Shown here piece by piece: positions 51,493-61,739 of a stretch of DNA of 64,000 nt. The stretch comes from Enterococcus saccharolyticus subsp. saccharolyticus (GTDB lineage: Bacteria > Bacillota > Bacilli > Lactobacillales > Enterococcaceae). The stretch covers positions 1,217,501 to 1,281,500 of the forward strand of contig NZ_CP118957.1 of NCBI RefSeq assembly GCF_029023825.1, given 5' to 3'. The position numbers were made by a program, and so were the translations under genes. The notes beneath the pieces were generated by a model that was given only the letters and a program-made list of their open reading frames with translations, made no database searches and was not told the origin of the DNA. Numbering within the stretch: the stretch's first letter is position 1; each line of letters opens with the position of its first letter.

Positions 51493-52021
51493 TTAATTAT
51501 TCGTTTCATATTCTTTCGCAATCGCTAAAACTTTTGATAAGGTATTAAAGTTACGTGTAGTAGCTACGATTTTCCAGCTCTTCTCCAGCAGATTATTAGT
51601 CAATTTACTTCTTGCTGAATTACCTGGTATATACATATACGCAGTTTTATAAGCAACATGAATTTGCTCGAATGATACGAATTTCTTCTTCTGTTGGTTG
51701 CTGACTTAACATACTGAAAAAGACACGTTTTAAATCATCGCCAGGTCTTTGAAACGGATTATTCGCTAACAAAGACTGAACTTCTTGCGGTGTACGGATA
51801 ATAATTCCTAAATCAGGACCAATTTGAGTAATAATCAGCATATGAATATGTGTTGCTAATTCGTGAGCCTCTTTTTCAGTTGTCAAAATAATATTACCGG
51901 TGTGAAGATATGTTCGTGCATCTGGATAGCTGTTGTCTCTAAGCAGTTCTTGTAACTGTTTCATAGGCACTCTATTTTTTCCAGAAGGCATCACCCCTCT
52001 TAAAAAGACCAAATGAATCAT
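51493..52021 (-). pseudogene. DUF1697-family protein, frameshifted
   Basis: The start MIHLVFLRGVMPSGKNRVPM, then YLHTGNIILTTEKE and PFQRPGDDLKRVFFSML is the DUF1697 family. The frame breaks after EEEIRII (near 51672) and stops early. The neighbouring frame gives EQIHVAYKTAYMYIPGNSAR, then WKIVATTRNFNTLSKVLAIA, the expected C-terminus. Length 529 nt fits one extra base. It may be a recent mutation or a sequence error. Last gene of the men operon strand. Confidence 0.82.
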
Positions 52022-52044
52022 CGCACTCTCCCCTTTTTCTTCTA

Positions 52045-53154
52045 TTATATAGTTTGTCTATCTGAAAAAGTACGATAACGTTTGATATTGTTCCAATTTA
52101 AGTCTACACCAATTCCTAAACCTTGTGGCACAGCTAGCATACCGTCAATGACTAGCGCAGGCTCGGTTACTATATCAGCCTCATAATAGCGATTGGAACC
52201 TGAGATATCTCCTGGAAATTGGAAAACTTGTTGACTGGCAAATTGTAAATTCAGCGCACGACCAACACCAGATTCAAACATTCCGCCAAGCCAAACTATA
52301 ATCTTCTTCTCTTTACAAAAAGAAAGGATACGTAAAGCTTCTGTAATTCCACCTACACGAGGGATTTTCAAATTAATGCTCTGACAACTACCTAATGCAT
52401 AAGCAGTTTGGACGTCTTCTAACGTACGAATATTTTCATCTAAACAAATGGGTGTTTGTAATCGTTGTTGTAATTGTTGATGGTGTACAAAATCTCGTTG
52501 ATGAAATGGCTGTTCAATCATCGCTAAGTGTAAGGTATCTAGTCTTTCGAGCATCGCCAAGTCTTCCCAAGAGTAGGCAGAATTCGCATCTGCCATCAAG
52601 ACTAACTCCGGAAATTTTTGTCTTACTGCTGCAAGTGGTTCGTAATCCTTCGTGGGCGCGATTTTTATTTTGACACGTTGATAGCCCTGATCAACATAGT
52701 TTTGAACAATTTCTAAGAGATCTGCAATGGTTGGTTGTATCCCTACGCTTACGCCTACTGGGATTTTTTGACGGGTCTCTTCAAAATAAGTAACCAGTGA
52801 ACGATTATGACGTTTTGCATGCAAATCCCAGACGGCTGTTTCAATGGCTGATTTTGCCATATAGTTGCCTTGTATCCCTTGGAATAATTGCCACACTTCA
52901 CTGGGGTGATTGATTTCTTTATCGGATAACAATGGTAGTAAAAAGTCACGGATGACCTGACGCGAATTTGCTAATGTTTCTTCGATATAATCCGGTACTT
53001 CAAAGGCGACGAGTTCCCCGATACCTTGATTGCCTTGTTCATCACTTAAAAGATACAAATCGAAGGCTTTTTCCTTTAATACACCGTAACTAGTCACAAA
53101 AGGCGACTTCAATGGCAAACGTAGTTGTTCATGTCTAACTTCAACGATTCTCAT
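52045..53154 (-). CDS. menC: o-succinylbenzoate synthase
   Basis: 369 residues, enolase superfamily. KIKI supplies the general-base lysine; metal ligands are Asp in MADANSAY, Glu in MIEQPF and Asp in LDENI; the second lysine is in INLKIPRVGG. It dehydrates SHCHC to o-succinylbenzoate. The start at 53154 (MRIVEVRHEQ) overlaps the menH stop by ATGA and has AAAGGAG upstream; the longer frame lies within menH. Confidence 0.93.
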   Translation of the reverse strand: MRIVEVRHEQLRLPLKSPFVTSYGVLKEKAFDLYLLSDEQGNQGIGELVAFEVPDYIEETLANSRQVIRDFLLPLLSDKEINHPSEVWQLFQGIQGNYMAKSAIETAVWDLHAKRHNRSLVTYFEETRQKIPVGVSVGIQPTIADLLEIVQNYVDQGYQRVKIKIAPTKDYEPLAAVRQKFPELVLMADANSAYSWEDLAMLERLDTLHLAMIEQPFHQRDFVHHQQLQQRLQTPICLDENIRTLEDVQTAYALGSCQSINLKIPRVGGITEALRILSFCKEKKIIVWLGGMFESGVGRALNLQFASQQVFQFPGDISGSNRYYEADIVTEPALVIDGMLAVPQGLGIGVDLNWNNIKRYRTFSDRQTI

Positions 53155-53948
53155 CCTAGTTGCTCCTTTAACCAATTCTCCACAAGTTGTAAAAACATAT
53201 CTGGTTGTTCGACATGGACACAATGACCGGCATTCGGCACAGTATGAATGTGCATCGCTGATTGTTTTATGTGCATTTTCCGCGCAATTTCTTGGAACTT
53301 ATGATCCCATTCACCGGTAATATAAAGCAAAGGTATCGTCGTCTCTAATTGATTCCAATAACTTGGTTGTTGTCCAGTTCCCATCATAAACAAGCTCATC
53401 GCCAAACCATACGGCTGTTGGCTCATTCGTTCTTGTCGAATTTTTGCTTGGATTTTTGGTGATAACTGCTTTTGTGAATCAAATAAAGGTAATGCTTGCC
53501 AGAAATCAATAAAATCTCCCAATGGTTCTGTTAATAAACGTTGTGCCAATCGGTTATCTTTGTCAATCCGTGTTGTTCGTTCTGGTAAGGTAGCCAAACC
53601 TGGTGAAGCATTCTCCAAGATAATCCCTTTAACATTCTCATCTGTTAATCCCCACGCTAATGCGACACGCCCTCCCATCGAATACCCCAATACATAATAA
53701 GACGTAATCGCTAAATGCTGTAACAAAGCTTGTAGTTCACGAATGACATTGGTCATTTGGTAATGATCAGGATGAACAAAAACACTGGTTTTCCCATGGC
53801 CAATTAAGTCAATCCCTAGATAGTTATACGCTTCTGAAAATTTCAATGTTTGAAAAGTGTTCGATGTACCCGTAAATCCATGAAGGCAAACAATTGTGGG
53901 CTGCTCTTTCTTATATGGCGTGAACCATTGGTAAGCATACTCAACCAT
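53151..53948 (-). CDS. menH: SHCHC synthase (alpha/beta hydrolase)
   Basis: 265 residues: oxyanion segment VCLHGFTGT, nucleophile elbow GYSMGGRVAL, late aspartate in TGEWDHKF and histidine in PNAGHCVHVEQP. It removes pyruvate from SEPHCHC in menaquinone synthesis. The ATG at 53948 has TTAGGTGAT upstream inside menD; GTG 53957 is an alternative. Confidence 0.92.
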   Translation of the reverse strand: MVEYAYQWFTPYKKEQPTIVCLHGFTGTSNTFQTLKFSEAYNYLGIDLIGHGKTSVFVHPDHYQMTNVIRELQALLQHLAITSYYVLGYSMGGRVALAWGLTDENVKGIILENASPGLATLPERTTRIDKDNRLAQRLLTEPLGDFIDFWQALPLFDSQKQLSPKIQAKIRQERMSQQPYGLAMSLFMMGTGQQPSYWNQLETTIPLLYITGEWDHKFQEIARKMHIKQSAMHIHTVPNAGHCVHVEQPDMFLQLVENWLKEQLG

Positions 53949-55635
53949 GGGTATCACCTAATGCAAGTTGATACTCCTGACAAATCGTTTCCCATAAATC
54001 AACTGGTTCTTTTTGGGTCCCACGAACTTCAATAAGTTGAAACCTAGGTTGTTGTTGTGCAGCAATAATCAATGCCTCAAAATCTTTTAAAGACGTTGGT
54101 TGGTGATACTGCGCCCCGTATAATTTAGCAACATGCTGAAAGTCCATATCTAAAGGAGTGCCAAATAACGGAGTGAAATCTTCGGGTGCCAATGTTTGTT
54201 GTGATAAGAAAGAGAAAATGCCCCCTCCATTATTATTTAATAAAACAATCGTGATTGGTAATTGGTATTGTTTCATCATCTGTAACCCATTCATATCGTG
54301 GAATAAGGCTAAATCACCAATTAAGAGAAAGGTTGGTTGTGCTTGGTTGGCCGCAATTCCAGCCGTTGTCGAAAGTAACCCGTCTATCCCATTCACGCCT
54401 CGATTCCCATGAATTGTCACACGATTAGGATTAGTAGCTGTCAATCGATCAACAAAACGAATAGCATTGCTGTTGGCCACAAATAACTGACTATCATGCA
54501 ATTGATTGACTAAAGCAACCGTCGCTGCCGATTCATTGAATTCCTTTAAAAGTGGTTGGGCTGCTAAAACTTTCGTCGCAAGCTCTTGCTCTTGTTGCCA
54601 AGCAGTGATCCATGAATCCGCAACCTTCGTGAAGGTTGCTTGCTGGATACTCCGTAGGAATTCAGTAATCGTTGCTTCGATAAAGTAATTCGTTGTTTGT
54701 AACTGGTCTTGCCAAGAGAAAGCTGATTCTACTAAAATAGTCGGTGCATGCACTCGTTTTAGATACAACAAGACATTTTTAGTCACAGGTAACCGCCCGA
54801 AACGTAAAATAACTTCCGGTTGTAGTGTTGTCTCACTAAAAATCAAATCACTTTGTTTTAAATAATGCGTTGATGATTGACTGGTTGCGAGATTAGTTAA
54901 AGGATCTCCGACAATAGGCCAATTTAACCATTCTGCTAATGCCAAATAATGTTGTGCTTCCTTTATATCGTGTTGCTCTCCCACAATAATGAGGCCTTTT
55001 TTACCTAGCAATGGGCGTAACAAAGAGATGTCTACATTACGTTGACTCGGCACAATTGTAGAAGAAGTGTATTTTGGTGCTTTCATCGCCAAGTCAGGCA
55101 ATAATGGCTCACGCAATGGGAAATTAACATGTACGGGTCCTTTCGGTGCTTGTTGTGCATGTAAGCTATTGGTTAACCCTTGCCAATGGCTATAACGCAA
55201 TAATTCATCACTCGCTTCTGGGACGGTCATTTCTACAAATCGTTTAACATGACTTGCGTATAATTGTTGTTGATCCATTGCTTGTGGTGCTCCGACTTGC
55301 CGTAATTCAGGTGGACGATCTGTCGTTAAAACAACTAAAGGTAAATTGGTTGCTTCCGCTTCACAAATTGCTGGATAATAATTTGCCGCCGCTGTTCCCG
55401 ATGTACAGACAATTGCAACAGGTTCATCGGTCGCTTTGATTAACCCTAATGCAAAGAATGCCGCCGAACGTTCATCAACATCGATAAAACAAGTGATATC
55501 TTGGTCGCGATGTAGCAGTAAAGACAATGGGGTGGAACGTGATCCAGGGCTAATAACCACTTTTTTAATCCCAGCTGTTTTTAACCCTTCGATAAATGCT
55601 AATAAATAACTAGTCATAACTTTTTGATGATTCAA
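53941..55635 (-). CDS. menD: SEPHCHC synthase (TPP enzyme)
   Basis: 564 residues. SPGSRSTPLSLLL near the N-terminus and the TPP-binding LIGDLALFHDMNGL...LNNNGGGIFSFL at 445-490 are diagnostic. It joins isochorismate and 2-oxoglutarate. A TTG start at 55635 follows GAGGAGTGAAAGG; an ATG at 55617 lacks a site. It overlaps menF by 26 nt and menH by 8 nt. Confidence 0.94.
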   Translation of the reverse strand: MNHQKVMTSYLLAFIEGLKTAGIKKVVISPGSRSTPLSLLLHRDQDITCFIDVDERSAAFFALGLIKATDEPVAIVCTSGTAAANYYPAICEAEATNLPLVVLTTDRPPELRQVGAPQAMDQQQLYASHVKRFVEMTVPEASDELLRYSHWQGLTNSLHAQQAPKGPVHVNFPLREPLLPDLAMKAPKYTSSTIVPSQRNVDISLLRPLLGKKGLIIVGEQHDIKEAQHYLALAEWLNWPIVGDPLTNLATSQSSTHYLKQSDLIFSETTLQPEVILRFGRLPVTKNVLLYLKRVHAPTILVESAFSWQDQLQTTNYFIEATITEFLRSIQQATFTKVADSWITAWQQEQELATKVLAAQPLLKEFNESAATVALVNQLHDSQLFVANSNAIRFVDRLTATNPNRVTIHGNRGVNGIDGLLSTTAGIAANQAQPTFLLIGDLALFHDMNGLQMMKQYQLPITIVLLNNNGGGIFSFLSQQTLAPEDFTPLFGTPLDMDFQHVAKLYGAQYHQPTSLKDFEALIIAAQQQPRFQLIEVRGTQKEPVDLWETICQEYQLALGDTHG

Positions 55636-56968
55636 TACCTTTCACTCCTCGCAACATCGGTTGAAATTTCATCCGCGTTTCTTTTTCTTCTTCTTTAGCA
55701 ATGGATTCGCCGACAATACCACAACCAGCATATAACAAGCCTTCATCTTCACTAAAGACACCTGAACGAATGCCTACCGCAAATTCACCGATGTCTTCTT
55801 TTAAACTTAACCAACCAATCGGTGCTCCGTATAAGCCGCGGCCAGAAACTTCATGTTCGGCTAACCATTGCATCGCCGCTTCTCTTGGTTCCCCACCTAA
55901 TGCCGGTGTAGGATGCAGTGTTTGCACACATTGTAATAAATGCGTACCCTTTTTCCGTTTGCCAAAAAGAGGCAAATAAATATGTTGAATATCACGATTC
56001 TTTAAAAGTCGTCGTGCACCTAAAGTTAGTTCGTCAATAAAAGGAGCGAGTTCTTGTTCAATTCGATTGACGACTAACCCATGCTCATGCGAATTTTTAG
56101 CATCGTTTAATAACGATTGCCCCAATCGTTCATCTTCTGCTAGTGTTGTCCCACGTTTGATGGAACCAGCTACGCTTGCTGTTGCAAAATAATCAGGAGT
56201 ACCTTCAATTAAACGTTCGGGTGTGGCTCCAATAAAACATCTTGTCGCGCCTTCTAAGACAAAGACATATGTGTTAGGTTGTTGATCCAAGAGATGGTTC
56301 AATATAACCGCAGAATCGAATTTTCCTGTCGTACTTAGTTTCATTTGGCGTGCTAAGACAACTTTTTTCAACGCCCCCGCTTGAATTGCTTGAACACTTT
56401 CATCTACCAACGTTAACCAAGGATCAATCCCAAGTTCAGTTGCTTGAATGTCAGGAGCAGGCGTTGCCTGTTCGCTAGGAGGCAACGTTAACAGTGCACA
56501 GACTTGTTCTTCTAACTGTTGAAAGACAGTTTCAACGTGTTCTTGATTGCGTACCGTCAGTGTCACGATACATTGCTCTTCTTGTTGACTAAACAAAATA
56601 AAAGGAACTTGAAAATAACCTTTTTCTAATTCATTCCAGAAAGATTCTGTTTTGCCAGACGAATCAAATGCAAATCCGCCAAATAAAAGCGGTTCTTGGT
56701 AGACTTCTGTTGGCAAAATCGTCGAATGTTCAAAAAAATAGGTTTGAAACGCTTGAATTTCTTCTGTTGTTTTCCCTTGCAACACTTCCAACTGACCTAA
56801 CCCTAGCAAGACCACTTTTTTATCGGCTGATTGCCAAAAGAAGCGTTCCCCTTGATACGCATCGCTTTTCGCAAATAAATCGTTCAAAGCAACCGAAGCA
56901 ATTGGATAAGAATAACTAATATACTCTGTTTGAATGGTTGCCAGTTGTTCATGTAAGTTGGTACACAA
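55610..56968 (-). CDS. menF: isochorismate synthase
   Basis: 452 residues, chorismate-binding fold. VVLARQMKLSTTG, FIGATPERLIEG, ASVAGSIKRG and LHPTPALGGEPREAAM are the signatures of isochorismate synthases; the lysine/glutamate pair for water addition is present. It starts the branch from chorismate. TTG start at 56968 with a weak AAAGAGTG, overlapping menE by 20 nt, so it relies on coupling. Confidence 0.93.
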   Translation of the reverse strand: MCTNLHEQLATIQTEYISYSYPIASVALNDLFAKSDAYQGERFFWQSADKKVVLLGLGQLEVLQGKTTEEIQAFQTYFFEHSTILPTEVYQEPLLFGGFAFDSSGKTESFWNELEKGYFQVPFILFSQQEEQCIVTLTVRNQEHVETVFQQLEEQVCALLTLPPSEQATPAPDIQATELGIDPWLTLVDESVQAIQAGALKKVVLARQMKLSTTGKFDSAVILNHLLDQQPNTYVFVLEGATRCFIGATPERLIEGTPDYFATASVAGSIKRGTTLAEDERLGQSLLNDAKNSHEHGLVVNRIEQELAPFIDELTLGARRLLKNRDIQHIYLPLFGKRKKGTHLLQCVQTLHPTPALGGEPREAAMQWLAEHEVSGRGLYGAPIGWLSLKEDIGEFAVGIRSGVFSEDEGLLYAGCGIVGESIAKEEEKETRMKFQPMLRGVKGIESSKSYD

Positions 56969-58358
56969 TATAGTTCACTCTTTCTTCTGTTAGAAATTTT
57001 CGTTTTAATGGTTTGCCACTTGCTGTTTTCGGAATAGCTGAAACGATAAAATAGGCTTTTGGCTGTTTGTATTTTGCTAAACTCGCCAAATAAGGTTGTA
57101 TCTCTGTACGTTGTAAGGAATCAGTAATCAGTAAATACGCAATCGGCACTTGTCCCCAAGTTGAATCTTCCTGACCAACCACAACGGCCTCTTGAATTAG
57201 TGGATGTTGCATGAGTGCTTGTTCTACTTCGGCAGGATAGATATTTTCACCACCAGAAATAATTAATTCACTCATTCGACTTAATATATATAAATACCCA
57301 TCTTCATCCAAATACCCTAAATCACCTGTATGAAACCAATCGTCTTCATCCCAACTAGTGCGCTGATTTAAATAGGTTTGAACTACGCTAGGTCCCTTTA
57401 ATAAAATCTCTCCCTGTTCAATCTTTAAGTCCACATTTTTTAGCGGTAAACCGGCAGAACCGATTTTTTCGCTGGCTTTTTCAGGTGGTAAAGCAATCAC
57501 TTGGGAACAGGTTTCAGTCATTCCAAATGACTGAATGACTGAAAAGTTTTTTTGCTCGCATTCGTATAAAACAGCTTTGGCAATTGGCCCGCCACCTAAT
57601 AAAAAATGACGGAAAGTAGATGGTTGTTGATGAATTAACGGCAAAAGATCCATTAACATTTTGCTTACAACAGATGCGATGGTTCCTCGCCCTTCAAGAA
57701 TATCTGTTGCTAATTTGCTTGCATCGTATTTTTCATACAAACGAACACTCATCCCTAAAACTAACGAACGCAACATCACTGACAATCCACTAATATGATA
57801 CAGTGCTGTTGGACACAACCAGCAATCATTCGCTGTAATAGCCATATTTTCTTGCGTTGCTAACGCACTGGCTTGATGATTGGCAAAGGTTTGTGGCACA
57901 CCTTTTGGTTTACCGGTTGTCCCTGACGTATACATAATAGAGGCAATGTCCGTTAATTGATAGCCGTTATCCAGATAGTTTTCAGGAGCAATCTTTGCCA
58001 ATTCTTTAGGAAAAGCGATTTGATGCACAATATTTAAGGGTTCTTCCGTAATCATGACAGTTGTTTGCGCATCTTGGAGTTGAAAAGTCAGTTCTGCTTT
58101 TGTTAAACGCGTATTGAGTAATTGGACATCAAGACCTAATTCCCATAGCGCTAAAATAGTAAGATACATCTCCTTAGAATTGCCACTAAAAATTGCGACA
58201 CGTGAGCAATTTTTAGGAAGATGCTGCTGGAAATAATACGCATAAGCTTGAACAACTTCATTTAATGCATGAAAAGACCAGCTTTTATCTTTCCAATAAA
58301 AAGCTGGTCTTTTCGGATAAAGTTGCGCTTGTCGCTGTAACCAACTATTTGGTCTCAT
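56949..58358 (-). CDS. menE: o-succinylbenzoate-CoA ligase
   Basis: 469 residues, acyl-adenylate-forming family: P-loop SIMYTSGTTGKPKG, QSFGMTETCSQV, GDLGYLDEDGYL and the C-terminal lysine in PKTASGKPLKR. It activates OSB for ring closure by MenB. The start is 3 nt after the menB stop with no clear SD, so translation is probably coupled. Confidence 0.94.
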   Translation of the reverse strand: MRPNSWLQRQAQLYPKRPAFYWKDKSWSFHALNEVVQAYAYYFQQHLPKNCSRVAIFSGNSKEMYLTILALWELGLDVQLLNTRLTKAELTFQLQDAQTTVMITEEPLNIVHQIAFPKELAKIAPENYLDNGYQLTDIASIMYTSGTTGKPKGVPQTFANHQASALATQENMAITANDCWLCPTALYHISGLSVMLRSLVLGMSVRLYEKYDASKLATDILEGRGTIASVVSKMLMDLLPLIHQQPSTFRHFLLGGGPIAKAVLYECEQKNFSVIQSFGMTETCSQVIALPPEKASEKIGSAGLPLKNVDLKIEQGEILLKGPSVVQTYLNQRTSWDEDDWFHTGDLGYLDEDGYLYILSRMSELIISGGENIYPAEVEQALMQHPLIQEAVVVGQEDSTWGQVPIAYLLITDSLQRTEIQPYLASLAKYKQPKAYFIVSAIPKTASGKPLKRKFLTEERVNYIVYQLT

Positions 58359-58361
58359 TTA

Positions 58362-59177
58362 TTATGGGAATTTAGGAAACTGATCGAAATCAGGTTCACG
58401 TTTTTCTTTAAAGGCGTCGCGACCTTCTTTCGCTTCATCCATTGTGTAATACAATAGTGTCGCGTCCCCTGCTAATTGTTGAATACCAGCTAGTCCATCT
58501 GTATCTGCATTCATCGCTGCTTTAATCATACGTAAAGCTAATGGGCTTTTCTTCAACATTTCTTCGGCCCATTCCATCGTTACATCTTCCACTTCTTCTA
58601 AAGGAACCACTGTATTAATCCAGTTCATCGCTAAAGCTTCTTCTGCAGTGTATTGTTTGGTCATAAACCATACTTCTTTGGCTTTTTTATGTCCAACCAC
58701 ACGAGCAAGATATCCTGAACCATACCCGCCATCGAAACTACCGACGTTCGGTCCAGTTTGACCAAATTTAGCATTCTCGGCTGCAATCGTAATATCACAA
58801 ACCAATTGAAGGACGTTTCCGCCACCAATTGACCAGCCTTTGACCATCGCGATGACTGGTTTTGGAATGACACGAATTAAACGTTGTAAATCTAACACAT
58901 TTAAACGTGGCACTTGGTCTTCACCAACGTAGCCCCCATGTCCGCGGACTTTTTGGTCACCACCCGAACAAAAGGCTTTCTCACCGGCACCTGTTAAAAT
59001 AATTACACCAATATCTTGGCGGTCACGACTAATGTTGAATGCTTCAATCATTTCTGCGACTGTTTTCGGTGTAAACGCGTTATGTCTTTCTGGTCGATTA
59101 ATCGTTATTTTCGCAACTTTCCCGTATTGTTCGAAAAGAATTTCATCATAGGTTTTAATTGTTTGCCATTCTCTCAT
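58362..59177 (-). CDS. menB: 1,4-dihydroxy-2-naphthoyl-CoA synthase
   Basis: 271 residues, crotonase fold. [31 protein letters not shown] and [13 protein letters not shown] (with the catalytic Asp) are the MenB marks. AAAGGAGGA precedes the ATG. It is the first gene of the minus-strand men operon, 138 bp from the divergent thioesterase gene. Confidence 0.96.
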   Translation of the reverse strand: MREWQTIKTYDEILFEQYGKVAKITINRPERHNAFTPKTVAEMIEAFNISRDRQDIGVIILTGAGEKAFCSGGDQKVRGHGGYVGEDQVPRLNVLDLQRLIRVIPKPVIAMVKGWSIGGGNVLQLVCDITIAAENAKFGQTGPNVGSFDGGYGSGYLARVVGHKKAKEVWFMTKQYTAEEALAMNWINTVVPLEEVEDVTMEWAEEMLKKSPLALRMIKAAMNADTDGLAGIQQLAGDATLLYYTMDEAKEGRDAFKEKREPDFDQFPKFP

Positions 59178-59315
59178 GGAACTAATTCCTCCTTTATTGC
59201 ATCACTTACTCATTATACATAAGATAACAAAAAAAGAGATAATTTTTGCTTCAAAAAAACAACTAGCCATTTTTTTTACTCTCCGCTATACTAAATAAAA
59301 CAAAGGAGCACGATT

Positions 59316-59690
59316 ATGAACCTACTAGAACAGTTAAACATTCAAACAAAACAAGTAACCAAAGAAAAAGTCGTCTTATCTTTGGAAGTAACTGATCAGC
59401 ATAAACAACCATTTGGTTATCTGCACGGTGGTATGAATGGTGTATTAATTGAAACTGCTTGTAGTATTGGCGCAAATCAACAATTATCAGCCGGCTTTGC
59501 AGTAGGTGTTGATTTACAAGTCAGTCATCTTCACGCCGTACAATCTGGTGAATTACAAGTCATCGCCACACCAGAAAAAATTGGTCGGCGCTTGCAATTT
59601 TGGCGTGCTGAAATTTATTTGCTAGATACGTTAGTCGCAACTGGCAAATGTACGTTAATGGTAAACACAAAAACGAGTGACTCGCATTAG
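59316..59690 (+). CDS. hotdog-fold thioesterase, probable DHNA-CoA thioesterase
   Basis: 124 residues, PaaI/YbgC-type hotdog. FGYLHGGMNGVLIETACSIG carries the HGG substrate motif and the catalytic Glu. Divergent from menB, it is well placed to release 1,4-dihydroxy-2-naphthoate (MenI step), which the cluster otherwise lacks. AAAGGAG precedes the ATG. Confidence 0.85.
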   Translation: MNLLEQLNIQTKQVTKEKVVLSLEVTDQHKQPFGYLHGGMNGVLIETACSIGANQQLSAGFAVGVDLQVSHLHAVQSGELQVIATPEKIGRRLQFWRAEIYLLDTLVATGKCTLMVNTKTSDSH

Positions 59691-59706
59691 AGTCACTCGT
59701 TTTTGT
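59668..59706. terminator. bidirectional terminator
   Basis: CAAAAACGAGTGACTC / GAGTCACTCGTTTTTG perfect stem, loop GCATTA, overlapping both gene ends. Confidence 0.93.
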
Positions 59707-60277
59707 GAATAAACTTGCCGACCGTCTCGCCTTCTAAGACAATTGGCCGACAATTAGGAATATGTAAACGTAATGTTTCGTCTTCGGTTAAATTCATTAG
59801 ATGCATCATCATTGTGCGAATACATCCTTGATGCGAAAAAATCGCCATATCATTATGCCAGTAATCATTAAAAAAAGCCTGCATACGCTGCAAAACATCA
59901 GTATAACTTTCACCACCTGGCGCTTTCGCCTGAAAACTATGCGTAAAATCTGACGGTAAGGTGGCACAAAATTCAGTTAAATCAGCTAATGATTGTCCTT
60001 CTAAGGTACCTAATGAGCGTTCTTTTAGACGGTCATCGAGAAGGATATCGTTTCTACTAGTCGCAAGATACGCTGTTTCAAATGCACGTGATAATGTGGA
60101 TGCGTAGACTGTTTCAACCGACTTTAAAGAATGAAATTGTTGGAGTTGACGCGCTTGTTGTCGGCCTTTTTCAGTTAAGGGTGTATCAAATTGTCCAGTA
60201 AAGACACGCTTTTGTGGATTCTCACGATTAAATTTATTATAAGTCGATTCGCCATGTCGAATTAAAATTAGTTTCAC
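59693..60277 (-). CDS. histidine phosphatase-family protein
   Basis: 194 residues. ILIRHGESTYN (His8), TLSRAFETAYLA, ERSLGTLEGQ and FSHQGCIRTMM with the second His. Canonical RHG, unlike the protein at 45132. GTG start overlapping the HIT stop by GTGA, with AGGAGG upstream. Substrate unknown. Confidence 0.87.
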   Translation of the reverse strand: MKLILIRHGESTYNKFNRENPQKRVFTGQFDTPLTEKGRQQARQLQQFHSLKSVETVYASTLSRAFETAYLATSRNDILLDDRLKERSLGTLEGQSLADLTEFCATLPSDFTHSFQAKAPGGESYTDVLQRMQAFFNDYWHNDMAIFSHQGCIRTMMMHLMNLTEDETLRLHIPNCRPIVLEGETVGKFIHKNE

Positions 60278-60666
60278 ACTGTTCCTCCTAATAAGTTTGT
60301 TAATTTTGTCAGTGAAAGTGGCTGTTGCGGGACGTGTTGATTATCCCAAAAAGCATCGTTTTGGTAACGTGGGACCACGTGGACATGAAAATGAGTGCCT
60401 TCATCCATCACTTTCCCATTATTTTGCAAGATAGACACACCCTGAACAGCAAAGTTTGTCTCTAGGATTTCAACTAGTTCTTGTTCTAATTCAATTAATT
60501 CGTGTAACACTTCTTTCGATAACAGTCGTATATTGGTATCATGCGATTTAGAAATAATCAGTAAGTGCCCTTGCTGGATTGGATCGGTATCATAAACGAC
60601 ATAAAAATGTGTGGTTGTTTTCAAATAGTTAGCAGGTAGAATCGTCTCGCAAAAATGACAAAGCAT
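60274..60666 (-). CDS. HIT-family nucleotide hydrolase
   Basis: 130 residues: an N-terminal zinc-type CHFCE, HLLIISKSH and the HIT motif HFHVHVVPR. The start at 60666 (MLCHFCE) follows AAAGGA; the frame extends upstream without a signal. It hydrolyses dinucleotides or nucleoside phosphoramidates. Coupled to the phosphatase gene. Confidence 0.88.
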   Translation of the reverse strand: MLCHFCETILPANYLKTTTHFYVVYDTDPIQQGHLLIISKSHDTNIRLLSKEVLHELIELEQELVEILETNFAVQGVSILQNNGKVMDEGTHFHVHVVPRYQNDAFWDNQHVPQQPLSLTKLTNLLGGTV

Positions 60667-60773
60667 CCGCACACATCCTTTCTTTGAGGTCTTTTTATTA
60701 TCCCAAGAAAAACTGGATTCGTCTAGATTAATGTTTAGTAGTTTACATAAATAAATTATCGTATTCTTAAACA

Positions 60774-60806
60774 ACAAAAAAAACCTTACGTAGATACGCA
60801 AGGTTT
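60774..60806 (-). terminator. terminator of the degV gene
   Basis: AAACCTTGCGT / ACGTAAGGTTT on the minus strand with one wobble, then T8. Confidence 0.8.
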
Positions 60807-60810
60807 TTCC

Positions 60811-61659
60811 TTATTGAGCAGAAATGGCTAAGCCAATTGCTTTTTCTCCTAAATGTGTGCCGATAACTGGACCAAAATATCCAATTTCAACAGGTACATC
60901 GGGATAACGTTCTTGTAATTTTTTCTGTTCTTCTAAAGCCATTTCTAAATTATTCGCATGAATAACATATAATTTTACAGGATGTTTGATTTCGTCTTTA
61001 TGTTGACCAATGACTTCTTCGGCACGGTTAAAGGCTTTTTTACTTGAACGAATTTTTTCAAATAAAACAATTTTCCCTTCTTCAAAAGTCAAGACGGGTT
61101 TAATTTTTAATAAGCCAGCGACAACTGCTGCACCATTAGTCAGACGACCACCACGTACTAAGTTATTTAAATCATCGATGATTAAATAGGCATGCGTGTT
61201 GTCTCGAATAACATCTAAATGTACTAAAATTTCTGCTAAAGATTTCTCTTGATCGATTCCATCCACTGCCACTTCAACCATATGTCCCATCGGCATACTG
61301 GTAATCTTAGAGTCATACGGGATGATTTTGACACCGTCAATGGCATTTTCAATCGTGTGTAAGTTATTGACGAATCCTGAAATCCCTGAAGATAAGTGGA
61401 TACTGATAATGGTATCGTATCCTTTTGCAGCGATTGATTCATATAATTCAAGCGCTTCGCCTAGTGCAGGTTGCGAAGTTGTTGGGAACTCCTTGCTATT
61501 TTTTAATAGTCCATAATATTCATCCGCTTCAATATCGATGCCTTCATTGTAAATTTGACCATCTAAAATAGCTGGAATCGGCATAATGAATAAATCAGGA
61601 TGTTTTTGAATGCGCTCAGGTAAAAACGCTGTGCTATCTGTAACAATTGCTAATTTCAT
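60811..61659 (-). CDS. DegV-family fatty-acid-binding protein
   Basis: 282 residues: AIVTDSTAFLP at the N-terminus, TSQPALGEALELYE and ISIHLSSGISGF are DegV landmarks that hold the fatty-acid carboxylate. It likely acts as a FakB-type partner of a fatty acid kinase, which is not in this window. CGAGGAT lies before the ATG. Confidence 0.9.
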   Translation of the reverse strand: MKLAIVTDSTAFLPERIQKHPDLFIMPIPAILDGQIYNEGIDIEADEYYGLLKNSKEFPTTSQPALGEALELYESIAAKGYDTIISIHLSSGISGFVNNLHTIENAIDGVKIIPYDSKITSMPMGHMVEVAVDGIDQEKSLAEILVHLDVIRDNTHAYLIIDDLNNLVRGGRLTNGAAVVAGLLKIKPVLTFEEGKIVLFEKIRSSKKAFNRAEEVIGQHKDEIKHPVKLYVIHANNLEMALEEQKKLQERYPDVPVEIGYFGPVIGTHLGEKAIGLAISAQ

Positions 61660-61739
61660 TTTCTATCCTCGTTTCAAACAATTTTCAAACGTTAGTACTA
61701 ATATAGCATAAACCTATCCGTTTTTAAAAGTGCTTCTAA

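Noticed and set aside
60741-60750. Another GTTTACATAA near the HIT gene
   Set aside because: A single short A/T-rich match without context; not counted with the recombinase-associated repeats.
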